DNA of 18,916 nucleotides. It comes from 70-18 sp041691815 (GTDB taxonomy: Bacteria > Pseudomonadota > Alphaproteobacteria > Acetobacterales > Acetobacteraceae). The number at the start of each line of letters is the position of its first letter. Position 1 is the stretch's first letter. The DNA is taken from positions 1 through 18,916 of the forward strand of contig JBEPTZ010000085.1 of NCBI GenBank assembly GCA_041691815.1, written 5' to 3'. The translations under genes were made by a program, and so were the position numbers. Shown here piece after piece: positions 7,334 through 15,568 of this stretch. The notes under the pieces are model-generated. The model made no database searches and was not told the origin of the DNA. It saw only the letters and a list, made by a program, of their open reading frames with translations.

Positions 7334-7431
7334 CAAAAAAACTTTTTGTCCATTGGAGTGTACGGGCTCTCCGCCACTCCGCTGTTGCAAGGCGGATGGT
7401 TTTTTTGGTTCTTTTTTTGCAAAAAAAGAAC
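7310..7431. repeat. Composite hairpin element, copy B (inverted relative to A)
   Basis: On the left is the hairpin CTTCTTTTTG/CAAAAAGAAG (7310-7333), identical in both arms to the right hairpin of copy A. On the right is GTTCTTTTTTT/AAAAAAAGAAC (7408-7431), the counterpart of A's left hairpin. Between them are TTGCAAGGCGGAT (7385-7397), identical to A, and a central stem GGAGTG/CACTCC (7355-7360, 7375-7380) whose sequence differs from A's palindrome. B lacks the second 13-base arm. It fills the 157-nt gap between pdxY and the exporter gene. Confidence 0.85.
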
Positions 7432-7443
7432 TGCTTCCTTCTC

Positions 7444-8304
7444 TTAACATTTCACCGCCTCGAACCGCCGGGACGGATGCACGAACTCGTCCTGTGCCGC
7501 CACGGTGAGGATTTCGCGCGAGCCGGCGGCGGCGGTGCGGGCGAGCAGGCCGTGGATGGCGCTGCCGGCCTGTTCCAGGGCTTGTCTGGCGCTGCCGGTG
7601 TTGAGGCGGTGGAACAGGAACAGGGCGGCGATGGCGTCGCCGGCGCCGTTGACGGCGAGCGGGTGCAGCGGGGTGCGCAGCAGGTGGACGCTGCCGGCCT
7701 CGGCGGCCAGCATGTCGATGGCGTCGGCCGGGGTTTCGTTGGTGCGCAGGCTGGTGAGCAGCACGGTGCGCGGGCCGGTGGGCGCCATCATTGCCTGCAG
7801 TTGGGCGATGGCGGCCTTGGCGCCGGCCAGGGTGGCGCAGTCCTGGCCGGTGAGGCGCTGCACCTCGAAGCGGTTGGGGGTGATGATGTCGGCGGCGGCC
7901 AGTGCCTGGTCGCGCAGCAGTTCGGCGATGCCGGGGCGGACGTAGATGCCGGTGTCGTCGTCGCCGATCACCGGGTCGCAGCAGTAGAGGGCCGCGGGGT
8001 TGGCGGCTTTGACGCGGGCGACGGTGTCCAGGATGGTGGCGCCGATGCCCTGGTCGCCCATGTAGCCGGAGAGGATCGCGTCGCAATGCGGGAAGGCGCC
8101 GCGGGCTTCGATGCCGGCGATGATTTTTGCCACCTGGGCGCCGGTGTAGACGTCGCCGGCCCAGTCGCCGTAGCCGGTGTGGTTGGAGAACTGCACGGTG
8201 TTGACCGCCCAGACCTCGGCGCCGAGGCGTTGCAGCGGGAAGGCGGCCGAGGCGTTGCCGACATGGCCGTAGGCGACCCAGGACTGGATGGAGAGGATGT
8301 TCAC
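7444..8304 (-). CDS. pdxY: Pyridoxal kinase PdxY
   Basis: A 286-residue ribokinase-fold vitamin kinase, matching the roughly 287 of E. coli PdxY. It phosphorylates pyridoxal to pyridoxal 5'-phosphate in the salvage pathway. The N-terminus NILSIQSWVAYGHVGNAS and NTVQFSNHTGYG are highly characteristic. DPVIGDDDTGIYV, the TPNRFE block and NGAGD with catalytic D223 follow in the family order. I chose the GTG at 8304 because it places NILSIQS at the N-terminus as in E. coli; an ATG at 8334 would add ten residues with no family counterpart and no ribosome binding site. The start lies 10 nt past the SDR stop, so the two genes are probably co-transcribed and translationally coupled. The downstream gap holds repeat copy B. 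Confidence 0.92.
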   Translation of the reverse strand: MNILSIQSWVAYGHVGNASAAFPLQRLGAEVWAVNTVQFSNHTGYGDWAGDVYTGAQVAKIIAGIEARGAFPHCDAILSGYMGDQGIGATILDTVARVKAANPAALYCCDPVIGDDDTGIYVRPGIAELLRDQALAAADIITPNRFEVQRLTGQDCATLAGAKAAIAQLQAMMAPTGPRTVLLTSLRTNETPADAIDMLAAEAGSVHLLRTPLHPLAVNGAGDAIAALFLFHRLNTGSARQALEQAGSAIHGLLARTAAAGSREILTVAAQDEFVHPSRRFEAVKC

Positions 8305-8314
8305 GCCAGTTGTC

Positions 8315-9061
8315 TCATGCCACCCGGCCACCATCGACCGGCAGCAAGATGCCGGTGATGAAGCTGGAGGCGTCCTCGGCCAGCCACAGGCAGGCGTTGG
8401 CGATGTCGCTGGGCTGGCTCATGCGGCCGAGCGGGATGCTGGACAGGAAGCGCTGCTGCACTTCGGGGGAGTTCGGCTGGCCCATGAACAACTCGGTGAG
8501 GCCGGTGGCGCCGAGCACCGGGCAGATGGCGTTCACCCGAATGTTATCGGGCGCCAGTTCGATCGCCATGCACTGGGTCATGGTGTTCACCGCGCCCTTG
8601 GTGCCGTTGTACCACACCAGGCCAGGGCGCGGGCGGATGCCGGCGGTGCTGCTGATGTTGATGATCGAGCCGCCGCGACCCTGGGCGCGCAGCACCGGCA
8701 CGGCGGATTGCGCCATCCAGTATAGCGATTTGACGTTGACCGCGAACACCCGGTCGAAGCTCGCCTCGTCGACGCCGAGCAGCGGCTGGTTGCGGTGGGT
8801 GGTGCCGGCATTGTTGACGACGATGTCCAGCCCGCCATGGGTTTTCACCGCGGCGTCGACCATCCTCTGCACGTCGGCACCCTGGCTGACATCGCCCTGG
8901 ATGGCCGTGCCGCCGATTTCGCCGGCGACCCGGGCGGCGGCTTCGGCGTTGAGGTCGGCGCCCACGACGTTGGCGCCCTCGGCGGCGAACAGCCGGGCGA
9001 TGCCTTCGCCGAAGCCGCCGCCGGCGCCGGTGACCAGGGCGGTCTTGCCGTGCAGTCGCAT
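8315..9061 (-). CDS. Short-chain dehydrogenase/reductase (SDR) family oxidoreductase
   Basis: A 248-residue classical SDR. The start at 9061 (MRLHGKTALVTG) has AGGAG 6 nt upstream; an upstream extension is possible but adds a tail not seen in the family. The Rossmann motif TGAGGGFGEG lies at residues 11-20, D at the end of beta-2 (GADL) suggests NAD(H) preference, NNAG lies near residue 87, ISS carries the catalytic Ser near 138, and Y151-x-x-x-K155 completes the active site. The C-terminus ends in PVDGGRVA, as in the FabG and glucose-dehydrogenase subfamily. The substrate cannot be read from sequence. It is the first gene of the SDR-pdxY unit and is divergent from mscL. Confidence 0.9.
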   Translation of the reverse strand: MRLHGKTALVTGAGGGFGEGIARLFAAEGANVVGADLNAEAAARVAGEIGGTAIQGDVSQGADVQRMVDAAVKTHGGLDIVVNNAGTTHRNQPLLGVDEASFDRVFAVNVKSLYWMAQSAVPVLRAQGRGGSIINISSTAGIRPRPGLVWYNGTKGAVNTMTQCMAIELAPDNIRVNAICPVLGATGLTELFMGQPNSPEVQQRFLSSIPLGRMSQPSDIANACLWLAEDASSFITGILLPVDGGRVA

Positions 9062-9141
9062 CGCATTCTCCTGCGGTTCAGTCCGGCGCGAGGCTAGACC
9101 ATGTTGCCGGCCGGCATAAAGCGGGCGCAAAAAACCTGGAC

Positions 9142-9155
9142 GAATCCGCGGATTC
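9142..9155. promoter_or_regulatory. Perfect 14-bp palindrome in the SDR/mscL divergent region
   Basis: GAATCCGCGGATTC is a perfect palindrome near the middle of the 164-nt gap between the divergent SDR and mscL starts. It would fit a dimeric repressor or activator site serving either gene. A faint mscL promoter could flank it (CTGGAC at 9136-9141 and CATACA at 9159-9164), but those matches are poor. No regulator gene is adjacent. Confidence 0.3.
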
Positions 9156-9225
9156 CTTCATACATGCCGGTCTTCCACCGGCTGTTGCCGCCAGGGTGCC
9201 GCCCCCCCAACCGGAGTATCGCGTT

Positions 9226-9678
9226 ATGCCGTTGCCGATCAAATCACCCTCCTGGGTGCAGGAATTCCAGAAATTCATCATGCGCGGCAGCGTGGTGGAC
9301 CTGGCGGTCGGTATCATCATCGGCGCCGCTTTTTCGGCCATCGTCGGCAGCCTGGTGAAGGACATCTTCACCCCGGTGATCGGGCTGCTGCTGGGTGGGA
9401 TCGACTTCACCAACATCTTCATCACCCTGAAGGGGCCGCATGTCGCCACGCTCGACGCGGCCAAGGCGGCCGGCGCGGTCACGCTGAATATCGGCGTGTT
9501 CCTGAACGCGGTGATCCAGTTCGTCATCATCGGCTTCGCGATCTTCTGGGTGGTGAAGGGGCTGAGCGCGCTGCACCGCAAGGAGGAAGCCGCCCCCGTC
9601 GTGGTGCCGCCGCCGACCACGACCGAGGTGCTGCTGGCGGATATCCGCGACCTGCTGGCCAAAGAGGTGGCGAAGTAG
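9226..9678 (+). CDS. mscL: Large-conductance mechanosensitive channel MscL
   Basis: A 150-residue protein, slightly longer than the 136 of E. coli MscL. The ATG at 9226 has a CGGAG 9 nt upstream; a GTG at 9196 would only add a Pro-rich tail. The N-terminal amphipathic segment (WVQEFQKFIMRGSVVDLAVG) leads into TM1 (about residues 23-50, AVGIIIGAAFSAIVGSLVKDI). TM2 covers about 85-112 (IGVFLNAVIQFVIIGFAIFWVV), then comes the cytoplasmic helix. The RGSVVDLAVG segment is the family signature and contains the pore constriction. The pentameric channel in the inner membrane opens under membrane tension and releases solutes on osmotic downshock. It begins a run of four tightly spaced plus-strand genes. 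Confidence 0.95.
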   Translation: MPLPIKSPSWVQEFQKFIMRGSVVDLAVGIIIGAAFSAIVGSLVKDIFTPVIGLLLGGIDFTNIFITLKGPHVATLDAAKAAGAVTLNIGVFLNAVIQFVIIGFAIFWVVKGLSALHRKEEAAPVVVPPPTTTEVLLADIRDLLAKEVAK

Positions 9679-9681
9679 CCG

Positions 9682-10401
9682 ATGGCTGAGACGCCGGCGC
9701 CGCCAGCCGGGCAGGGGCTTACCCGCGAATTGCTGCTGAGCGGCGACCTGCCGGCGATGATTGCCGCCACCAACCCCGAGATGGTTGTGCTCTCCGATGA
9801 GGCGCGCAATGCCTCGCTGCATGCAATGCTGGCGAGCCGGCCGGAGCAGGGCGACGGGCTGTGGGTGTTCGCCTATGGCTCGCTGATCTGGAATCCGCTG
9901 ATCCATTTCACCGACCGGCGGCTGGCGCATGTGCCCGGTTGGCGGCGCAGCTTCTGCCTGTCGGTGAAGTCCGGCCGTGGCACGCCGGAGGCGCCGGGGC
10001 TGATGCTCGGGCTGATCGAGGATCAGCCGGAGGGGCCGGGCTGCGGCGGGGTGGTGTTTCGCATTCCCGAGCCGGCGCTTGCGCTGGAGCTGGATGTGCT
10101 GTGGCGGCGGGAGATGATCGCCGCCGGCTATACGCCGCGCTGGGTGGCGATCGAGGATGCGGCGGGCGTGCGGTTCGGGCAGGCGATCGCCTTCACCATC
10201 AACTGCGACGGGGCTGGGTATTGCGGCGATCTGGCCGAGGCGGAGGTGGTGGGGCGGCTGGCCACCGCGCACGGGCGGCTGGGCAGCGGGGCGGAATATC
10301 TGTTCCGCACCCACCAGGGGCTGGCGGAGATGGGGATCGTCGATCCGTTCATCGCGCGGCTGGCACAACTTGTTGATCGCAGAATGAAAGCGGTCGCCTA
10401 G
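9682..10401 (+). CDS. ChaC-like gamma-glutamylcyclotransferase
   Basis: A 239-residue protein starting 3 nt after the mscL stop, with its ribosome binding site inside the end of mscL (AGAGG). The glutamyl-binding loop YGSLIW lies at residues 65-70. It is followed by HVPGWRRSFCL, typical of ChaC, then a Gly/Pro-rich stretch (RGTPEAPGLMLGLI). E144 in WRREM is the likely catalytic glutamate. ChaC enzymes act on glutathione, releasing 5-oxoproline and Cys-Gly in the cytoplasm. The N-terminal 55 or so residues precede the fold and look like a family-variable extension. Proximity to mscL suggests co-transcription. Glutathione is the likely substrate by family, not by direct evidence. Confidence 0.85.
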   Translation: MAETPAPPAGQGLTRELLLSGDLPAMIAATNPEMVVLSDEARNASLHAMLASRPEQGDGLWVFAYGSLIWNPLIHFTDRRLAHVPGWRRSFCLSVKSGRGTPEAPGLMLGLIEDQPEGPGCGGVVFRIPEPALALELDVLWRREMIAAGYTPRWVAIEDAAGVRFGQAIAFTINCDGAGYCGDLAEAEVVGRLATAHGRLGSGAEYLFRTHQGLAEMGIVDPFIARLAQLVDRRMKAVA

Positions 10402-10447
10402 GGCCGTTCGTTGCGGTATGCTCGGCGCGAGTCCGGGGAGACCGTTT

Positions 10448-13400
10448 ATGCGTATCCGTCTGTTGCTGCTGGTGGTTCTGGCGTTCACTTTCGTCGCCGG
10501 CGCCGTGCATGCCGATGATCTCGATCTCCCCGGGCTGTCGCGCGACGCGCGGGCCTACCAGTCCTCGCTGACTGCCCGCTATCCGGCCGGCGGCACCCCC
10601 TCGGCGCGCGCGGCGGCCGAGCAGCGCACCGCCACGGCGCGGGCCGCCAAGGATTGGGACGGCGTGGCCGCCGGGCTGGAGGCGCGGGTGGCGCTGGGCC
10701 AGGTGAGCGCCGATATGTGGCTGGAACTGGCGCAGGCGCAGTTGCGTCGCACGCCGCCGAATGCGGTGCACGCGCTGGGTGCCGGCTGGCAGGCGCTGCA
10801 ATTGTCGGAAAGCGGCCAGCCGGAGGTGGAGCCGCTGCTGGTGATGGCGCAGGCGCTGCATCTGCTGGGCCGCGAGGCGCAGGAGGTGCAGGTGCGTGAG
10901 GCGGTGGTGCAGCGCGCGCCGGGCGATGCCGCCTATCAGCAGCAACTGGCCGACGCCCGCCGCGCCGCCGGCATGCTGGTCCGCAAGGTGACCACCGAGG
11001 GCGAGGCCGATCCGCCGCGCGCCTGCGTCGCCTTCACCGTGCCGCCCCGGCGCGGCGACAGTTTCAATCCGCCGGATTGGGTGCGGCTGGAGCCGGCGCG
11101 GCCGGAGGCGGCGGTGACCCGCGAAGGCGACCAGCTTTGCGTCTCGGGCCTGCCGTCCGGCCAGACCACCAATATCATCCTGCGCCAGGGGCTGCCGGGC
11201 GAGCAGGGGCTGGCGCTGAGCAAGCAGGTGTCGCTGCCGATCGCGGTGCCGAATCGCGACCCGAGCCTGGGCTTCGACACCAGGCTGTTCGTGCTGCCGC
11301 GCGGCCAGACGCCGGCGGTGACGCTGACCACGGTTAATTTGTCCGCCGTGTCGCTGCGGCTGATCCGGCTGTCCGACCGCAGCGTGGCGACGCTGCTGCG
11401 GGAGAACCGGCTGGGGCAGGCGGTGGATTCGTGGACCGCCGATAATCTGGCCGACAATGTCGGCAGCGTGGTGTGGGAGGGCAAGGCGGATATCCCGAAA
11501 TGGGAGGCCAATCGGCCGGCCCGCACCGCGCTGCCGGTGCCGCCGCCGCTGCAGACCGCCGGGCCCGGCATCTACGCGCTGGTCGCCGGGCCGGGCGATG
11601 GCACCGGGGGGGATATCACCCGGGCGGTGCAGGTGATCCTGCGCACCGATCTGGCCCCGACCTTGTGGCGCGGTGCCGATGGGCTGACCGTGCAGATGCG
11701 CGACTATGCCAATGCGGCGGCGCGGCCGGGGGTGCGGGTGGTGCTGCTGGCGCGCAACAACGACGTGCTGGGCGAGGCGACCACCGATGCCGATGGCGTC
11801 GCCCGCTTCGCCGCCCCGCTGCTGGCCGGCACCGGCTCGCTGGCGGCCGCCTCGATTCAGGCATTCGCGCCGAAGACCGGCGATCTGCAGCAGGATTTCG
11901 CCACGCTGGACCTGAACGTCGCGGCGTTCGACCTGTCGGATCGCGGCGTCTCCGGCATGCCGCATCCGGGGCCGCTGGACGCCTATGTCTGGCTCGATCG
12001 CGGCATCTACCGGCCGGGCGAGACGGTGCAGGTGATGGCGCTTCTGCGCGATGCCGCCGGGCTGCCGGCCGATATTCCGGCCCAGGTGACGGTGCGGCGG
12101 CCGAACGGCCAGGTGTTCCTGCGCACCACCCCGGCGCGCGCCGCCGATGCCTCGCTGTATCTGCCGGTGAAGCTGTCGGCAGGGGCGGCCGCCGGCACCT
12201 GGACCATCGATGTCGCCGCCGACCCGACGGCAGCGCCGATCGGCCATGCCGAGTTCCGCGTCGATGCCTTCGTGCCCGACCGCATGGCGGTGGATTTCGG
12301 CACCCTGCCGACTACGCTGGTGGCCGGCGTTGCCAGCGATATTCCGGTCACCGCGCGCTATCTGTATGGCGCGCCGGGGGCCGAATTGTCCGGCAAGGGC
12401 AGCCTGCGGCTGATCGCCGACCCGGCGCCGTTCCCGGCGCTGGCCGGCTACCGCATCGGGCTGGCCGGCGAGAACTACGCGCCGGACAGCCGCGACCTCG
12501 AACTGCCGGACACCGACGCCAAGGGGATGACGCAGCTCAGCGTGTCGCTGGCCACCCTGCCCGACGTGACCTTCGCGTTGCAGGCGCAGATCAACGTCTC
12601 GGTCAACGACCCTTCCGGCCATGCCTCGCGCGCCACCGCCACGGTGAAGGTGCGCCCGGCCAACCCGCTGCTCGGCATCAAGCCGGCGTTCGACGACAAC
12701 GCGGTGGATGCCGGCGCGCCGGCCGGCTTCACCATCCGCGCGGTGACCCCGGAGGGCGCGCCGATGCCGATGCAAGCCAAGCTGCGCCTGGTGCGCGAGC
12801 GGCCGGACTGGCGGATGGTGATGCATGACCGTCTCGCCCGCTACGAGGTGGTCTGGCGCGACGAGCCGCTGGAAACCAAGACCGTGCAGCTGCCGCCGGA
12901 TGGGCTGTCGCAGATCTACGCCAAGCTGCCGTTCGGCCGCTATCGGCTGGAAGTCTCCCAGATCGGCGGCATGGCGCTGGCCTCGTACCGCTTCCGCGCC
13001 GGCTGGACCAACTCGGAAAGCCCCGATGTGCCCGACCGTGTCGACGTTTCGGCCGACCGCCGCAGCGTGCCGGCCGGCGAGAACGTCCGCATCCATATCG
13101 CCGCCCCGTTTGCCGGCAAGGCCACCCTCTTGGTGCTGAGCAACCAGGTGCTGTCGCTGCGTGATATCGACGTCGCCGAGGGCGGCACCGATGTCGAGGT
13201 GCCGGTGACCACCGCCTGGGGGCCGGGCGCCTATGTCGCCGTCCACGTGTTTCGTGGCGGCGACGTCGCTGGCAAACGCCCCAGCCGCGCCATCGGCCTC
13301 ACCTGGGTCGGCGTCGACCCCACCGCCCGCACGCTGGACGTGGCGATCGACACCCCGGACAAGGCCGGCCCGCGCGCCAAGCTCGTGGTGCCGGTGCGCG

Positions 13401-15568
13401 CCGCCCCCGGCGCCTGGGTGACCCTGGCCGCCGTCGATGAGGGCATATTGCGGCTCACCCGCTTCGTCTCGCCCGATCCGCGCCCGCATTTCCTCGGCCG
13501 CCGCCGGCTGGGGCTGGATATCCGCGACGACTGGGGCCGGCTGATCCCGCCCGCCGAGGGCGAATCCGCGCTGCTGCGCCAGGGCGGTGACGAAGGCAGC
13601 TTCGCGCTGCCCGACATCCCGCAGCGCACCGTCATCCTGTTCAGCCCGCCGGTGCAGGCCGGGCCGGACGGCATCGCCCGTATCACGCTCGACATGCCCG
13701 ACTTCAACGGCCAGGTGCGGCTGATGGCGGTGGCCTGGTCGGGCAGCCGGCTGGGTGCCGCCAACACCGACATCACCATCCGCGACCCGCTGGTCGCCGA
13801 GGCGCTGCTGCCGCGCTTCCTGGCGCCCGGCGACGAGGCCCGGCTGGCGGTGCTGCTGCATAATCTCGACCTGCCGAACGGCGAGGCCAGCGTCACCATC
13901 AGCACCACCGGGCCGTTGCAGGTGGAGGGCGACAACCGCCTCGCCGCCAATCTCGCGCCCGGCCAGCAGGCGCTGCCGGCCACCAAATTGCGCGCCACCG
14001 GGGCGGGCAGGGGGGTGATCAGCCTGGATATCAACGGCCCCGGCGGCTTCCATCTGAAGCGCGACACCGCCATCACCATCCGCCCGGCACGCGGCCGCGT
14101 CACCTTCGTCGCCGGCGCCGAACTGGCCCCTGGCGCCACCACCCGCCTCACCCCCGACCTCGCCCGCTTCCTGGCCGGCACCGGGGCGGCGGTCGCCACC
14201 ATCGGCGCGCCGGTGCGCTACGACGCCGCCGCGCTGGTGCGCTCACTGTCCGACTACCCGCTGTCCTGCCTGGAGCAGACCGCCAGCCAGGGCCTGCCGC
14301 TCGCCCTGCTGCCGGATGGCGCCATCGCCGGGCCGGACCGCGCCGGCCGCCTGCAAACCGCGGTCGCCTCGGTGCTCGACCGCCAGCGCTACGACGGCGG
14401 CTTCGCGCTGTGGTCGGCCAATGGCGAGGCCGAACCCTGGCTCTCCGCCTACGCCATGGAGTTCCTGCTGCGCGCCAAACGCGCCGGTGCGGCAATCCCC
14501 GAGCAAGCGATGAAGGACGGCATCAAGTTCCTCGCCGATGCCGCCGATGGTGGGGGCGACGGCCAGCGCTGGATGGTCACCCAGGCCTACCGGCTCTACG
14601 TGCTGGCGCTGGCCGGCCAGGGCCGCCCCGGTGCCGCCCGCGTGCTGGCCACCCAGCTCGACGAAATCCCCACCCCGCTGGCCAAGGCGCAACTCGCCGC
14701 CGCCCTGGCGCTGGCGCATGACCGGCCGCGCGCCGAAACCGCCTTCACCTCGGCACTGGACGCGCCGGCACGCGGCTGGTGGAGCTACGACTACGGCACC
14801 GCGCTGCGCGACCAGACCGCAACCGCCGTGCTGCTGAAAGAGAGCGGCCTGCTCGCCGACCGGCTGCCCGGGCTGATCGCCAAACTGCCCGGCGCCGATC
14901 TCTCGCCCAGCATGATCAGCACCCAGGAGGAAGCCTGGGCCGCCGCCGCCGCCGTGCTCGGCCGCGACGGCAAGCCGGCGCACGTGACGCTGGACAGCCG
15001 GGTGACGCTGACCGCGCCGACCATCACCCTGGCGCTGAGCCAGCCGCAGGACCTGCGCAACATCGGCGCCACCGCGGTCTGGCAATCGGTCTCCGCCACC
15101 GGCGTGCCGGCCACCCCGCTCGCCGCCCAGCGCGCCGGCATGCGGGTCAGCCGGCAGTTCTTCAACCTCGACGGCTCGACGCTGAACCTCGACGCCCTGC
15201 ACCAGAACACCGTGTTCATCCTGCTGGTGGAAGGCCGCGCCGAGGACGGCCAGGACCACCGCGCCACCCTGCTGCAAGGCCTGCCGGCCGGCTGGGAGAT
15301 CGCCGGGCGGCTCGGCGGCGGCGAGGTGCCCGGCATGTCCTGGCTCGGCAAACTCTCCGACCCCGAGGCACAACCGGCCGCCGATGACCGCTTCGCCGCG
15401 GTGCTGGCGTTGACCGCCAGCAAGCCGGACTTCCGCATCGCGGTGCGGCTGCGCGCGGTGACGCCTGGGGTGTTCGAACTGCCGGGCGCGGAACTCTCGG
15501 ATATGTATCGGCCCGGCATCTTCGCGCGGCAGAATACCGGGCGGATTACCGTGCTGCCGCCGGGGTGA
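10448..15568 (+). CDS. Bacterial alpha-2-macroglobulin (YfhM-type, thioester-containing)
   Basis: A 1706-residue periplasmic protease trap. The ATG at 10448 has GGGGAG 7 nt upstream. A Sec signal peptide (MRIRLLLLVVLAFTFVAGAVHA) precedes DDLDLPG. The MG2-type motif DRGIYRPGE falls at about residues 517-525, AAVDEGIL and the DPRPHFLGRR block near 995-1017, a bait-like linker near 1020-1060, and the thioester motif C1274-L-E-Q at the start of the helical thioester domain. In E. coli the homologue YfhM is a lipoprotein partnered with PbpC, and it is thought to capture invading proteases while PbpC repairs peptidoglycan. Here the signal has no lipobox cysteine, so a soluble periplasmic form is predicted. 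The stop overlaps the pbpC start (GTGA), indicating translational coupling. Confidence 0.93.
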   Translation: MRIRLLLLVVLAFTFVAGAVHADDLDLPGLSRDARAYQSSLTARYPAGGTPSARAAAEQRTATARAAKDWDGVAAGLEARVALGQVSADMWLELAQAQLRRTPPNAVHALGAGWQALQLSESGQPEVEPLLVMAQALHLLGREAQEVQVREAVVQRAPGDAAYQQQLADARRAAGMLVRKVTTEGEADPPRACVAFTVPPRRGDSFNPPDWVRLEPARPEAAVTREGDQLCVSGLPSGQTTNIILRQGLPGEQGLALSKQVSLPIAVPNRDPSLGFDTRLFVLPRGQTPAVTLTTVNLSAVSLRLIRLSDRSVATLLRENRLGQAVDSWTADNLADNVGSVVWEGKADIPKWEANRPARTALPVPPPLQTAGPGIYALVAGPGDGTGGDITRAVQVILRTDLAPTLWRGADGLTVQMRDYANAAARPGVRVVLLARNNDVLGEATTDADGVARFAAPLLAGTGSLAAASIQAFAPKTGDLQQDFATLDLNVAAFDLSDRGVSGMPHPGPLDAYVWLDRGIYRPGETVQVMALLRDAAGLPADIPAQVTVRRPNGQVFLRTTPARAADASLYLPVKLSAGAAAGTWTIDVAADPTAAPIGHAEFRVDAFVPDRMAVDFGTLPTTLVAGVASDIPVTARYLYGAPGAELSGKGSLRLIADPAPFPALAGYRIGLAGENYAPDSRDLELPDTDAKGMTQLSVSLATLPDVTFALQAQINVSVNDPSGHASRATATVKVRPANPLLGIKPAFDDNAVDAGAPAGFTIRAVTPEGAPMPMQAKLRLVRERPDWRMVMHDRLARYEVVWRDEPLETKTVQLPPDGLSQIYAKLPFGRYRLEVSQIGGMALASYRFRAGWTNSESPDVPDRVDVSADRRSVPAGENVRIHIAAPFAGKATLLVLSNQVLSLRDIDVAEGGTDVEVPVTTAWGPGAYVAVHVFRGGDVAGKRPSRAIGLTWVGVDPTARTLDVAIDTPDKAGPRAKLVVPVRAAPGAWVTLAAVDEGILRLTRFVSPDPRPHFLGRRRLGLDIRDDWGRLIPPAEGESALLRQGGDEGSFALPDIPQRTVILFSPPVQAGPDGIARITLDMPDFNGQVRLMAVAWSGSRLGAANTDITIRDPLVAEALLPRFLAPGDEARLAVLLHNLDLPNGEASVTISTTGPLQVEGDNRLAANLAPGQQALPATKLRATGAGRGVISLDINGPGGFHLKRDTAITIRPARGRVTFVAGAELAPGATTRLTPDLARFLAGTGAAVATIGAPVRYDAAALVRSLSDYPLSCLEQTASQGLPLALLPDGAIAGPDRAGRLQTAVASVLDRQRYDGGFALWSANGEAEPWLSAYAMEFLLRAKRAGAAIPEQAMKDGIKFLADAADGGGDGQRWMVTQAYRLYVLALAGQGRPGAARVLATQLDEIPTPLAKAQLAAALALAHDRPRAETAFTSALDAPARGWWSYDYGTALRDQTATAVLLKESGLLADRLPGLIAKLPGADLSPSMISTQEEAWAAAAAVLGRDGKPAHVTLDSRVTLTAPTITLALSQPQDLRNIGATAVWQSVSATGVPATPLAAQRAGMRVSRQFFNLDGSTLNLDALHQNTVFILLVEGRAEDGQDHRATLLQGLPAGWEIAGRLGGGEVPGMSWLGKLSDPEAQPAADDRFAAVLALTASKPDFRIAVRLRAVTPGVFELPGAELSDMYRPGIFARQNTGRITVLPPG

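Noticed and set aside
9105..9116. TGCCGGCCGGCA palindrome upstream of the SDR gene
   Set aside because: Short CCGGCCGG-type palindromes are expected by chance at this base composition.
10349..14053. A 1234-codon open frame antisense to the alpha-2-macroglobulin gene
   Set aside because: Its translation is a His/Arg/Gly/Gln-rich low-complexity string with no domain, as expected opposite a GC-rich coding frame; the plus strand carries full family motifs.
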